DNA from: Caldilineaceae bacterium
GTDB lineage: Bacteria > Chloroflexota > Anaerolineae > Caldilineales > Caldilineaceae
DNA: 47,267 nt
Direction of reading: 5' to 3'
NCBI GenBank assembly: GCA_020845455.1
Contig: JADLFO010000139.1
Location: 1 to 47,267 of the forward strand
Below are positions 24,636 through 33,223 of the stretch, in pieces. Each line of letters starts with the position of its first letter. The first letter of the stretch is position 1. The position numbers and the translations under genes were made by a program. Below the pieces are notes generated by a model. The model did no database searches. It saw nothing but the letters and a program-made list of their open reading frames with translations, and was not told the origin of the DNA.

Positions 24636-24787
24636 GCCGCCGAGAGCCAACGCCGCACGCGTGTGGGTCTCTGGCGGCTGGCCGTGCAATCGAAGCGTCG
24701 GCAAGATAAGGGCATGGCACGCGAGGCGCTGCGGCCTTGTCCTGTGGGCGCGCCCGCAGAAGCGCGATGCAGGGGGCGATTGTGTAA

Positions 24788-24816
24788 TTGACGCACTAAC
24801 CGGCCCATGGTATGCT
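24788..24816 (+). promoter_or_regulatory. Promoter of the mgtE transcript
   Basis: TTGACG, exactly 17 nt, TATGCT. A start near 24823 gives a leader of about 580 nt before mgtE. Confidence 0.6.
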
Positions 24817-25070
24817 GCCCTCGTCATGCCATGCAATGCGACGCTGGGTCGCTTCTCGACAGGCATGAAAGCACATGAATACGACGTATCAAGAATTTGC
24901 TGGGACTGAAGCGCAGTCCGACCCCGACAGTAGTCCTGTGCCCATAGGTCGGGCCGGTGGGCATCGCCGGCCAGCTATGGGCGAGGACAGTGTCGACAAA
25001 CAGGGTGGCCGATGCCGCCCTCATACTGCCCGCAGCGGGGACGTCTCGCAGGCGTCCGCACGGTTTCACC

Positions 25071-25242
25071 GCTTAAGTAGCGTGGTGGAGGAACCTGGGG
25101 CTGCAAGGGGCAGGGCGTGGCATAGAACCGTCTCCGGCAGGTAGCGTCTGCGCGGCCGGGGGGATGCGCTGCCCTCGCCTGCGCATCCCAGCCGGATCTG
25201 TCCTCACTTTCCGATCCTTCGCCACATACCTACAAACTAAGC
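25071..25242 (+). ncRNA. Candidate riboswitch in the mgtE leader (ydaO/c-di-AMP-like?)
   Basis: The region is closed by GCTTA (25071) and TAAGC (ending 25242). Inside are GGAGGAACC, AGGGGCAGGG and, near the 3' side, CCGATCC followed by ATACCT. Their order resembles the ydaO motif (GCUUAA, GGGGAACC, AGGG, CCGAxCC, AACCU), judged from memory. M-box hallmarks were not found. A 9-bp stem downstream (CGCTCGCGC/GCGCGAGCG, about 25251-25296) could be an expression platform. From 24636 to 24787 I see nothing. From 24823 to 25070 there are small hairpins and a doubtful 89-codon frame. Confidence 0.3.
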
Positions 25243-25404
25243 AGCCGCACGTCGCTCGCGCGACATCCGATCGCCCAAGGTGGTCGGGCGCGAGCGGTCT
25301 ATCTGTGTTGGCGCGCTCCGCTTGCCAGCAGCCGCGGCCCATCTCTGTAGAGGAGGGCTGCCCATTCCGGTCCTATTTGCCTTGTTGCGAAAGGAGGCTG
25401 TTCA

Positions 25405-26757
25405 ATGGTGGATCCCGTGAAGATGGCGGACGCCATGGAGCAGATGCAAGTGCTGCTCCAGGCCGGCGACCTGGATGGCGCAGCCGAATTTCTGCGCGCC
25501 CTGCACCCTGCCGACGGCGCGGAGATCTTGTCGACCTTGGACCCTGAGACGCAGGCCGCGCTGATGGCGCGCCTGCAGCCTGTGGACCTGGCCGAGGTCT
25601 TTGAGCAAATGGATGCCGAGGACGCGGTCGACGTCGTGCAGCACTTGGACGAAGAGGCGTTGGCCGACGTTCTCGACGAGATGGAGCCGGATGTCGCCGC
25701 CGACTTGCTGGGCGAAATGGAGCCTGCCGAGGCGACGGCCGTCTTGGAGCAGATGGACGAGGCGCACTCGGTAGCGCCGCTGCTCGCCTATCCGGAGGAT
25801 ACTGCGGGCGGCATTATGAATGTCGCCCCGCCGTCGCTGCGCCGTTATATGACGGTGGCCGAGGCGTTTGCGTTTTTGAAGGAACAGTATCACGATGCAA
25901 ACCAGGTTTTCCATCTCTATGTGCTCGACCGCAACGGCCGGCTGATCGGCGTGGTCAACCTGCGCGCCCTGATCTTGGCCGAGCCGCAGCAGACGATCGA
26001 AGAAGTGATGCGCCGCGAGGTGATCAGCGTGCGTGTGGATATGGACCAGGAGGAGGTGGCGCAAATTTTTGCGCGCTACGACCTGCTGGCGCTGCCTGTG
26101 GTAGACCATGACGACCGGCTGGTGGGGCTGGTGACGGTGGACGATGTCGTGGATGTGCTGGAAGAAGAGGCGACCGAGGATATCTACCATCTGGCCCAAG
26201 TTAGCCCGGATGCGGCGGTGTTTGCGCCGGTTGCCGATGCCTTGCGCTCGCGTCTGCCCTGGCTGTATGTGAACATGGGCACGGCGTTTCTGGCCTCGAT
26301 GGTGGTGGCCTTTTTTGAGGACACGATCGCGGCGGTGGCGGTGCTGGCCGTCTTTATGCCGATTGTGGCCGGACAGGGCGGCAACGCCGGTAACCAGACG
26401 ATGACGATCATTGTGCGTTCGCTGGCTTTGGGTGAAATTGATGTGCGCAGCGCCTGGCGCGCCGTCCGTCACGAGTTTGTGATCGGCCTGTTGAACGGGG
26501 TCGCGCTGGGCATTTCGGTGGGGCTGGTGGCGTGGTTGTGGATGGATAATGCCGTGCTGGGGTTGGTGATCGGGCTGGCGATGCTGGGCAACCTGATCGT
26601 GGCCGCGCTTGCCGGGGTAATCGTGCCGACAACGCTCAAACGGCTCAACCTGGACCCGGCGCTGGCCTCCAGCATCTTTGTCACCACGGCGACGGATGTC
26701 ATGGGCTTTGCGCTCTTTTTGGGGCTGGCGACGCTGCTGCTGCGCTGGCTGGCCTGA
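25405..26757 (+). CDS. mgtE: Magnesium transporter MgtE
   Basis: The 450-residue protein has the cytoplasmic N domain (residues about 1-130, Asp/Glu-rich helices; [11 protein letters not shown]), a CBS pair (about 135-255) and five membrane helices. [20 protein letters not shown] is the family signature and TTATDVMGF holds the pore Asp. MgtE is a Mg2+ channel that closes when Mg2+ binds the N and CBS domains. AAAGGAGG lies 7 nt before the ATG. It is monocistronic and convergent with the next gene. Confidence 0.95.
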   Translation: MVDPVKMADAMEQMQVLLQAGDLDGAAEFLRALHPADGAEILSTLDPETQAALMARLQPVDLAEVFEQMDAEDAVDVVQHLDEEALADVLDEMEPDVAADLLGEMEPAEATAVLEQMDEAHSVAPLLAYPEDTAGGIMNVAPPSLRRYMTVAEAFAFLKEQYHDANQVFHLYVLDRNGRLIGVVNLRALILAEPQQTIEEVMRREVISVRVDMDQEEVAQIFARYDLLALPVVDHDDRLVGLVTVDDVVDVLEEEATEDIYHLAQVSPDAAVFAPVADALRSRLPWLYVNMGTAFLASMVVAFFEDTIAAVAVLAVFMPIVAGQGGNAGNQTMTIIVRSLALGEIDVRSAWRAVRHEFVIGLLNGVALGISVGLVAWLWMDNAVLGLVIGLAMLGNLIVAALAGVIVPTTLKRLNLDPALASSIFVTTATDVMGFALFLGLATLLLRWLA

Positions 26758-26779
26758 GGTGGGGCGCGCGTGAATGGAA

Positions 26780-27880
26780 CTACCAGGTGCGCGGGTCTGC
26801 GACGCGCACGGGCCGGCCTCCGGCTGCAGCGGACTCGAGGGCATAGATGCCGGGCAGGGTGTAGTCGAGGCCGGTGTAGAGGTCGATGGGCGAGGGTTTT
26901 TCCCCGCGCACGGCCGCGACGAAATCGCGCAGCATCCAGTATTCGGTGGCGCCGTGGCCGCCGGCGTGGGCGGCTGCCGGCGCGGCCAGCCGGTCGGGGA
27001 TGACCTGTGCGGCTTGGTCGGCCAGTGGTTGCCAGCGCGCCGGGGTGCGGAAGCTGGACGCGCCATGCTCGTCCTCCAGCCAGAGTTTGGCTTGGTCGCC
27101 AAAGCCGCGCAGCGATTCGTAGCTGCCCGCAGTGCCCTGGAGCGCAAAAAAGGTGGTCGATTCGTGGGGGCGGGGTGAGATGTAGTCCATGCGTGTGCGC
27201 AGGCAGCGCCCGCCCGCGGTGACCATTTGCAGCAGATACATGGTGGGCTGGGTGACGCGCAGGTCGAACTTGCCGCCCGGCACAGTCAGCGCCGTGACCT
27301 CGGCCACCCGGTCGCCGGTGATGTAGAGCAGCGGCCCTAGGCCATGGGTGAGATAGACCGACAGGTCGCCGCGCCCGCGCCAGGTGAGGCTGCCATCGGG
27401 CGCGTAGAAGAGGCTGCGGCAGTCGTGGACGTAGTCGCCCTCTCCATAATAGACCTCGCCGAAGCGGCCTTGGTCCGCCAGCCGCTTCACCAGTTCGATC
27501 TCGTCATAATAGCAGCAGTTTTCAGCCAGCATGTAGACGGCGGACGTGCGCCGCGCAGCCTGAACCAGGGCATGCGCGTCGTCAAGGGTGCAGCAGGCCG
27601 TCACTTCGCTGAGGACGTGCTTGCCGGCATCCAGGGCGGCGATGCCCTGCGCGGCGTGAAACGGCACGGGCGATGCGACCACCACGGCGTCGATGGGGCC
27701 GGCGAGAAACGGCTCTAGCTCGGTATAGGCGCGTGCGCCGATCTCGGCGGCGGCCTGCGCGGCCTGCGCGGCGTCGAGGTCATAGAGGGCGGTGACCTGG
27801 GCGTTGCCCACGGCGCGGCAGGCGGCCATGAGGCTGTGGCCGCGACGCAGGCCGATCACGCCAAAGCGAATCTGATCCAT
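26780..27880 (-). CDS. Gfo/Idh/MocA-family oxidoreductase
   Basis: The 366-residue protein has an N-terminal Rossmann domain (FGVIGLRRGHSLMA, VVVASPVPFHAAQGIAAL) and the C-terminal alpha/beta dimer domain. The usual EKP motif is replaced by SEVTACCT (GKHVLSEVTACCTLDD), followed by AENCCYYDEIELVKRL. Members oxidise or reduce sugars or inositols with NAD(P). The Lys of EKP is normally catalytic, so its loss may mean altered chemistry. It is divergent from the FadR-type regulator. Confidence 0.88.
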   Translation of the reverse strand: MDQIRFGVIGLRRGHSLMAACRAVGNAQVTALYDLDAAQAAQAAAEIGARAYTELEPFLAGPIDAVVVASPVPFHAAQGIAALDAGKHVLSEVTACCTLDDAHALVQAARRTSAVYMLAENCCYYDEIELVKRLADQGRFGEVYYGEGDYVHDCRSLFYAPDGSLTWRGRGDLSVYLTHGLGPLLYITGDRVAEVTALTVPGGKFDLRVTQPTMYLLQMVTAGGRCLRTRMDYISPRPHESTTFFALQGTAGSYESLRGFGDQAKLWLEDEHGASSFRTPARWQPLADQAAQVIPDRLAAPAAAHAGGHGATEYWMLRDFVAAVRGEKPSPIDLYTGLDYTLPGIYALESAAAGGRPVRVADPRTW

Positions 27881-27908
27881 GGTTGCTCCCCTTCTAGCTG
27901 TGGCGGTG

Positions 27909-27938
27909 AGTATAGGCTGCTCCGGCGGGGGCTGTCAA
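27909..27938 (-). promoter_or_regulatory. Promoter of the Gfo/Idh/MocA gene
   Basis: Minus strand: TTGACA (27938-27933), 18 nt, TATACT (27914-27909). Confidence 0.65.
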
Positions 27939-27971
27939 CCGCTCGATCCAACACAGGCTCCATTTTGGGAG

Positions 27972-28000
27972 TTGACAGCCTGCGTCAAGCGTGATATTAA
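27972..28000 (+). promoter_or_regulatory. Promoter of the FadR-type regulator gene
   Basis: TTGACA, exactly 17 nt, TATTAA. The decamer GTTGACAGCC (27971-27980) is the perfect inverted copy of 27930-27939 in the opposite promoter. Confidence 0.65.
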
Positions 28001-28095
28001 TGATGTGCCCAACTGGAATACAAAGTGAACCACTTTTGGTAGTTATTTGTGACCACCGATGTCCCGGCCCCTCCCCAGGAAGATGCGACGCGGCC

Positions 28096-28803
28096 ATGAC
28101 CGAGACAGTTCTACAACCGTTGGCGCGGGAAACTTTGGCCGATCAAGTGTATCAGGTGATCGTCCGCTATCTGCTGCGCACGGGCGTGGAACCGGGCAGC
28201 CGCCTGCCTTCGGAGCGCAAGTTCTGTGAGATGTTGGAAGTGAGCCGGACGGTGGTGCGCGCTGCTTTGGACCAACTGGCGGACGACGGCTATGTAGAGA
28301 AGCGGGTTGGCGTGGGGATGGTGCTGCTGCGCAGGCCGCCGCTGCCTCTGGAGAATGGCTTTGCCTCGTTCTCTGTCCGCGCGTCGCTGGAGGATCTGTA
28401 TCAGGCGCGGATCGCGCTCGAGGTGGGCGCGATTGAGTGGGTTGTGCCCGGCCTGACCGAACAAGATTTGGATCGGCTGGACCGTCTGGTGGACCAGATC
28501 GCCGTCCATGTCGCGACGGGCACGGCCTTTTTGGAGGAGGATTGGGAGTTTCACAATACCCTCATCTGCGCCTGCGCCAACCCGGCGATTATCCAACTGG
28601 CCTCGATCATCGACCAGTATTTTGACCGGATGCGTTTGCACCGTCCGGAAGCGCTGCTTAACCGGCCCAGGCTGGAGCGATTGGATGTGCGCCACCGCAT
28701 GATCGTGGCCGCCTTGCGGACACGCGATGTGGAAGCCGCGCGCCAGGCGCTGCGCCTGCATTTTTTGCCCTGGCCCAAGGAGATCGCGGGGTCGGGCGCA
28801 TAG
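28096..28803 (+). CDS. FadR-subfamily GntR transcriptional regulator
   Basis: From ATG 28096 the protein has 235 residues: a GntR winged helix (LADQVYQVIVRYLLRTG, GSRLPSERKFCEMLEVSRT) and an all-helical FCD effector domain (LEDLYQARIALEVGAIEWV; metal-binding Asp/His set around EEDWEFHNTL and DVRHRMIVAALRTRD). FCD regulators bind carboxylates or sugar acids with a metal. AGGAAG lies about 14 nt upstream; the frame opens earlier, without coding character. It probably controls the divergent oxidoreductase and the downstream transporter cluster. Confidence 0.9.
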   Translation: MTETVLQPLARETLADQVYQVIVRYLLRTGVEPGSRLPSERKFCEMLEVSRTVVRAALDQLADDGYVEKRVGVGMVLLRRPPLPLENGFASFSVRASLEDLYQARIALEVGAIEWVVPGLTEQDLDRLDRLVDQIAVHVATGTAFLEEDWEFHNTLICACANPAIIQLASIIDQYFDRMRLHRPEALLNRPRLERLDVRHRMIVAALRTRDVEAARQALRLHFLPWPKEIAGSGA

Positions 28804-28991
28804 TGCCGGCTATATTACTTCCGAATCACGATCCTATTGCGCGGACTCGGTTATGCGGCGGTGAGGCCGGCAATTTGGAACCGGCAAGCGCATTAGCCCC
28901 CGATGCACCCCAGGCTGCGGGCGGGTGATCTCGCAGCCCCACACTGACCACGCTTCATCTGAGGTACGACCTACCGTATAGGGAGACGGAC

Positions 28992-29981
28992 ATGGCGCTC
29001 GAACTCAAGATTCAGTCGGTGCGACAGGTATTCAACGACGGCAACCACAACGCGTTTACGGATCTCTGCCAGTTTGAGGGGAAGTTCTATCTGACCTTTC
29101 GCAACTGCCCAGAGGGACATATGCTCTTTAGATCGTCGCGCATCATTGTGATGCGCAGCGCGGACGGCAACACTTGGGAGCAGGTCCATACGTTCAGCGT
29201 GCCTGAGCGCGATGTGCGCGACCCGCATTTTATGATCCTAAACGGCAGGCTGTTTGTCTATTCGGGCACCTGGCTGGTCGATCCGGCGGATTCGCACAAC
29301 ACGGACATGAGCGAGCAGTTGGGCTTTTGTGCCTGGAGCGATGACGGCAGCGAGTGGCACGGCCCGCGTGCGCTGGACGGGACGCATGGCTATTATATCT
29401 GGCGCGCCAAGTCGTATGACGGCACGGGCTATCTCAACGGTCGCTGTGTCAAAGATGCGGCCAAGGTGACAGACCGTGCTGAGGAGGACCGGCTGATGGA
29501 ATCGTGGCTGTTGCAGAGCCGCGATGGGTTTTCCTGGACGCCATTGGGGTTAATCCAGCCGTTGAACGGCGATGAGACGGCGTTCTTGTTTGAGCCGGAC
29601 GGGGGCGCGCTGGCTGTGGCGCGCAGCGGCGGGCGCCGGCCTGCCCAACTGTGCCGTGCCCGCCCGCCCTATACGGAGTGGACGCGCAAAGATCTGTCGC
29701 GCTATATCGGGGGGCCAATGCTGGCGCGCTGGGGTGACCGCACCTTGGTGGGCGGGCGCAAGATGGTCGGCACGGCCAAGCCGACGACGGCGCTCTACTG
29801 GTTGATCGACGGCGAGCTGCAGGAGATCGCCGAACTTCCCAGCGGCGGCGATACGTCCTATCCGGGCTTTGTCGAGCGCAACCCGGAGAGGGGACTGCTT
29901 TCCTACTATTCGAGCCATGAGGGGAGCGGTTCGAGCTTGGCCCCCTCGGCGATCTATCTGGCCGATCTGGCTCTGGCGTAG
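28992..29981 (+). CDS. Sialidase/glycosidase-like beta-propeller protein
   Basis: The 329-residue protein has repeated beta blades with Asp-box-like motifs (SADGNTWEQV, WSDDGSEWHGP, SRDGFSWTPL). Conserved Arg, Asp and Glu occur in FRNCPEG, RDVRDPHFMI and NGDETAFLFEPDG. There is no signal peptide, so it should act in the cytoplasm on an imported compound. This fits exo-sialidase-like or BNR-repeat glycoside hydrolases; the substrate is unknown. GGGAGACGGAC precedes the ATG. It is the first gene of a run of six with a Dpp/Opp-type importer, suggesting that the importer carries its substrate. The 190 nt upstream hold only weak hairpins. Confidence 0.65.
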   Translation: MALELKIQSVRQVFNDGNHNAFTDLCQFEGKFYLTFRNCPEGHMLFRSSRIIVMRSADGNTWEQVHTFSVPERDVRDPHFMILNGRLFVYSGTWLVDPADSHNTDMSEQLGFCAWSDDGSEWHGPRALDGTHGYYIWRAKSYDGTGYLNGRCVKDAAKVTDRAEEDRLMESWLLQSRDGFSWTPLGLIQPLNGDETAFLFEPDGGALAVARSGGRRPAQLCRARPPYTEWTRKDLSRYIGGPMLARWGDRTLVGGRKMVGTAKPTTALYWLIDGELQEIAELPSGGDTSYPGFVERNPERGLLSYYSSHEGSGSSLAPSAIYLADLALA

Positions 29982-30002
29982 CCCTGTGTAGGAGACGTTT
30001 GC

Positions 30003-30989
30003 ATGTTGTTATTTATCGCACGCCGCATCCTGCTGATGATCCCCACGCTGATGGTGGTGACGCTGATCTCGTTTGCCATCATCGAAGCGCCGCCGGGCGA
30101 TTATCTCGACGCCTATGTCGACAACCTGATCTCGTCGCAGCAGCATGTGGACCCGGCGGAGATCGCAACGCTGCGCGAGCGCTATGGGCTGGATGCGCCC
30201 TGGTATGTGCGCTATGTGCGTTGGATGAGCGGCGTGGTGCGCGGCGATCTAGGCCGGTCGTTGGAGTGGAACCAGCCCGTATCTAAGTTGATCGGCAGCC
30301 GCTTGCCCTGGAGCCTGTCGATTTCGCTGGCGTCGTTCCTCTTTTCTTATGCGCTGGCGATCCCGATCGGGCTGTACTCGGCGACCCACAAATATTCGTG
30401 GGGGGATTATGTCTTTACCTTTATTGGGTTTATCGGGCTGGCGGTGCCCAACTTTTTGTTGGCGTTGATCATTCTTTGGCTCTATTTCAAGGGGACGGGT
30501 AAGGTCGCGGTGGGGCTGTTTTCGGAGCAGTATCAGATGGCCCCCTGGAGCTTCGCCAAGTTCCTCGACCTGCTGCAGCATATCTGGCTGCCCGCGCTGA
30601 TCGTGGGCATCTCCGGCACGGCGGGGCTGATCCGCGTGGTGCGCGCCAACCTGCTCGACGAACTCAGCAAGCCCTATGTGATGGTGGCGCGCTCCAAGGG
30701 GCTATCCGAGACAAAGGTACTCTACAAGTACCCCTTCCGCATCGCCATGAACCCTGTGGCGAGCACGATTGGTTGGGCGCTGCCGGCGCTGGTCAACGGT
30801 GAACTGCTGGCGTCGCTGGTGTTGGGGCTGCCCACCATCGCCCCGCTGTTTGTGGGGGCGCTGCTCAGCCAGGATATGTTTTTGGCCGGGAGTATTGTGC
30901 TGATCTTAAGCGTGTTGACGGTGATCGGCACGCTGCTTTCGGATGTAATTTTGGCGTGGCTGGATCCGCGGATCCGCGGCGCGGTCTAG
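30003..30989 (+). CDS. Dpp/Opp-type ABC permease, first subunit
   Basis: The 328-residue inner-membrane protein has TM1 near residues 9-29 and the DppB pattern: ISFAIIEAPPGDYLDAY, LRERYGLDAPWYVRYVRWM and GVVRGDLGRS before the permease core, then VRANLLDELSKPYVMVARSK for ATPase contact. Family annotation is usually dipeptide/nickel, but the neighbours argue for oligosaccharide. It starts 21 nt after the propeller gene with GGAG in between. Confidence 0.92.
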   Translation: MLLFIARRILLMIPTLMVVTLISFAIIEAPPGDYLDAYVDNLISSQQHVDPAEIATLRERYGLDAPWYVRYVRWMSGVVRGDLGRSLEWNQPVSKLIGSRLPWSLSISLASFLFSYALAIPIGLYSATHKYSWGDYVFTFIGFIGLAVPNFLLALIILWLYFKGTGKVAVGLFSEQYQMAPWSFAKFLDLLQHIWLPALIVGISGTAGLIRVVRANLLDELSKPYVMVARSKGLSETKVLYKYPFRIAMNPVASTIGWALPALVNGELLASLVLGLPTIAPLFVGALLSQDMFLAGSIVLILSVLTVIGTLLSDVILAWLDPRIRGAV

Positions 30990-31003
30990 AAGGGGAGACT
31001 TGC

Positions 31004-32149
31004 ATGGCAGTTGCCGACAACGTGATCCGGCCTATGGATACGGTGCGCGCCGCTGAAGACAAGATGGCCTTGGCGACGCCGGGCCAGTTGTTTCGCTGGC
31101 GTTTTATGAGCCATCAGGTTGCGGTGCTTTCGCTGGTGATCTTGGCGCTGCTCTATCTGACCGTCGTCTTTGCCGAGTTTATCGCGCCCTATGACCCGGC
31201 GCGGTATGACGTCGATAGGACCCTGGCGCCGCCGCAGCGCATCCGGTTTGTCCACGACGGCCGGTTTCAACTGCGCCCGTTTGTCTATGGTTATACGGCG
31301 GAGCTGGACCCCAACACCTTTGCCACGACCTACAAAGTCGACCCGACGCAAAAGTTCCCGATCCATTTCTTTGTCAAGGGCGACCCCTATAAGATGTGGG
31401 GGCTGTTTGAGGGCAACCGCCATCTGTTTGGCGTGCAGGAGGGGGCGGAGGGAACGGTCTTTCTGTTTGGCACCGACACCATGGGGCGCGATCTGTTGTC
31501 GCGCATCATCTATGGCGGGCGGATCTCGCTCTCGGTGGGGTTGTTGGGCATCGCCATCAGCTTTGTGATCGGGGTGGTGGTGGGCGGTATCTCCGGCTAT
31601 TACGGGGGCACGACCGATGTGATGATCCAGCGCATCATCGAGTTTATCCGCTCGGTGCCGACGCTGCCGTTGTGGATGGCGCTGAGTGTGGCGCTGCCGC
31701 CAACCTGGACGGTGGTCCAGGTCTATTTTGGCATCGTCGTGATCCTGTCGCTGGTGGGGTGGACCGGGCTGGCGCGCGTGGTGCGCGGTAAGTTTATGTC
31801 GCTGCGCGAAGAGGAATATGTGATGGCGGCGAAGCTCAATGGGTCGAACGAGCGCCGCGTGATCTTCAAGCACTTGCTGCCCTCGTTCACCAGCCATATC
31901 ATCGCCTCGCTGACATTGAGCGTGCCGGGGATGATCTTAGGGGAGACATCACTCAGCTTTATCGGGTTGGGGTTGCAGGCCCCGGCGATCAGTTGGGGGG
32001 TGCTGCTGAAGGACGGCCAGCATATCCGCGTGCTGGCCAATGCGCCGTGGCTGTTGATCCCCGGTATCTTTGTGGTGGTGGCGATCCTCTGTTTCAACTT
32101 TGTCGGCGACGGCCTGCGCGATGCCGCCGACCCGTATTCTACCGTCTAG
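31004..32149 (+). CDS. Dpp/Opp-type ABC permease, second subunit with periplasmic insert
   Basis: Starting at ATG 31004 (AGGGGAG upstream) the protein has 381 residues, against about 300 for peptide DppC. After TM1 a segment of roughly 100 residues (from YDPARYDVDRTLAPP to FGTDTMGRDLLSRIIYGG) is inserted outside the membrane. This is familiar from Dpp-like importers of Thermotogae and Chloroflexi assigned to oligosaccharides. The core has the contact loop GKFMSLREEEYVMAAKLNG and a conserved LGETSLSFIGLGLQAP. Confidence 0.9.
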   Translation: MAVADNVIRPMDTVRAAEDKMALATPGQLFRWRFMSHQVAVLSLVILALLYLTVVFAEFIAPYDPARYDVDRTLAPPQRIRFVHDGRFQLRPFVYGYTAELDPNTFATTYKVDPTQKFPIHFFVKGDPYKMWGLFEGNRHLFGVQEGAEGTVFLFGTDTMGRDLLSRIIYGGRISLSVGLLGIAISFVIGVVVGGISGYYGGTTDVMIQRIIEFIRSVPTLPLWMALSVALPPTWTVVQVYFGIVVILSLVGWTGLARVVRGKFMSLREEEYVMAAKLNGSNERRVIFKHLLPSFTSHIIASLTLSVPGMILGETSLSFIGLGLQAPAISWGVLLKDGQHIRVLANAPWLLIPGIFVVVAILCFNFVGDGLRDAADPYSTV

Positions 32150-32164
32150 GCGACAGGGGCTGAG

Positions 32165-33202
32165 ATGCTGCCGACAATCGAGGCGAACCAATCACAGAAA
32201 AGGCTGATGAGCGAAAATCCTGTTTTGTTGGATGTCAACAATCTTTCCACCTATTTCTTTTCGCGCGAGGGCGTGCTGAAGGCGGTGGACGGGGTGAGCT
32301 TTGACATCCGGCGCGGCGAGGCGCTGGGCATTGCTGGCGAGAGCGGCTGTGGCAAGAGCGTGACTGCCCAATCGATTCTGCGCATCGTCCCCGAACATGG
32401 CCGCATTGTGGACGGGGAGATTCTGCTGCATGAGGACGGCAAGACCACCGACCTGGCGAAGTTGGATTGGAAGGGCGCGGCAATCCGCGAGATCCGCGGC
32501 AAGCAGATTTCGATGGTCTTTCAGGAACCAATGTCGGCCTTTAGCATGGTCTATACCATCGGCAACCAGATCGTCGAGGTGATCCGGCTGCATCAAGAGG
32601 TCGATGCGGCGGAGGCCAGGGCGCGGGCGATCGAGATTTTGCGCCGGGTGGGCATGCCCAAGCCGGAGGTGACGATCGACGCCTACCCCTTTGCGCTCAG
32701 CGGTGGGATGCGCCAGCGCGCCATGATCGCTATGGCCTTGGCTTGCCATCCGAGCCTGTTGATCGCCGATGAGCCGACGACGGCGGTCGACGTGACGATC
32801 CAAGCGCAGGTGTTGGAGTTGATCAAGGATTTGCAGCGTGAGATGGGGATGTCGCTGATGGTGATCACGCATGACCTGGCGGTGATCTCTGAACTGTGCG
32901 ACCGCGTCATGATCATGTATCTGGGTAAGGATGTGGAGAGCGCTCCGGCCAAAGAGCTTTTTCGCAACCCCAAGCACCCCTATACCGTCGGCCTGCTCAA
33001 GTCGGTGCCGGAGTTGGGCGAAGGCAGCAGCCAGGAGATCGAGGCGATCGCGGGGTCGGTGCCCGGCCCCTATGACCGCCCACAAGGCTGCCATTTCCAC
33101 CCACGCTGCCCGGACTTTATTCCCGGCGTGTGCGATGTGACCTATCCGCCGCAGGTGGAGGTCGGGCCGGGTCATCGCGTGCGCTGCCATCTATATGTCT
33201 AG
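32165..33202 (+). CDS. Dpp/Opp-type ABC ATPase, first subunit (DppD-like)
   Basis: The 345-residue ATPase has Walker A GESGCGKSVTA, Q-loop VFQEPMSAF, signature LSGGMRQRAMIA, Walker B LLIADEPTTAVD and H-loop VITHDLAVI. It ends with the oligopeptide-transporter C-terminal Cys block (GCHFHPRCPDFIPGVC, then HRVRCHLY), which binds a 4Fe-4S cluster in homologues. Start 32165 or 32207 (MSENPVLLD) is possible. It works as a heterodimer with the next gene product. Confidence 0.93.
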   Translation: MLPTIEANQSQKRLMSENPVLLDVNNLSTYFFSREGVLKAVDGVSFDIRRGEALGIAGESGCGKSVTAQSILRIVPEHGRIVDGEILLHEDGKTTDLAKLDWKGAAIREIRGKQISMVFQEPMSAFSMVYTIGNQIVEVIRLHQEVDAAEARARAIEILRRVGMPKPEVTIDAYPFALSGGMRQRAMIAMALACHPSLLIADEPTTAVDVTIQAQVLELIKDLQREMGMSLMVITHDLAVISELCDRVMIMYLGKDVESAPAKELFRNPKHPYTVGLLKSVPELGEGSSQEIEAIAGSVPGPYDRPQGCHFHPRCPDFIPGVCDVTYPPQVEVGPGHRVRCHLYV

Positions 33203-33223
33203 CGGATGTCTAGGAAATTGAGT

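Noticed and set aside
24875..25144. 89-codon frame in the mgtE leader
   Set aside because: No ribosome site, low-complexity Arg/Gly/Ser composition and overlap with the structured leader. Kept only as a weak possibility.
24823..25404. M-box (Mg2+) riboswitch before mgtE
   Set aside because: Expected because of the gene, but the conserved M-box core strings were not found by eye on the plus strand.
25402..27147. Minus-strand open frame of 581 codons
   Set aside because: It spans opposite mgtE and out of frame with the oxidoreductase gene. The His/Arg/Gln-rich composition is that of a shadow frame.
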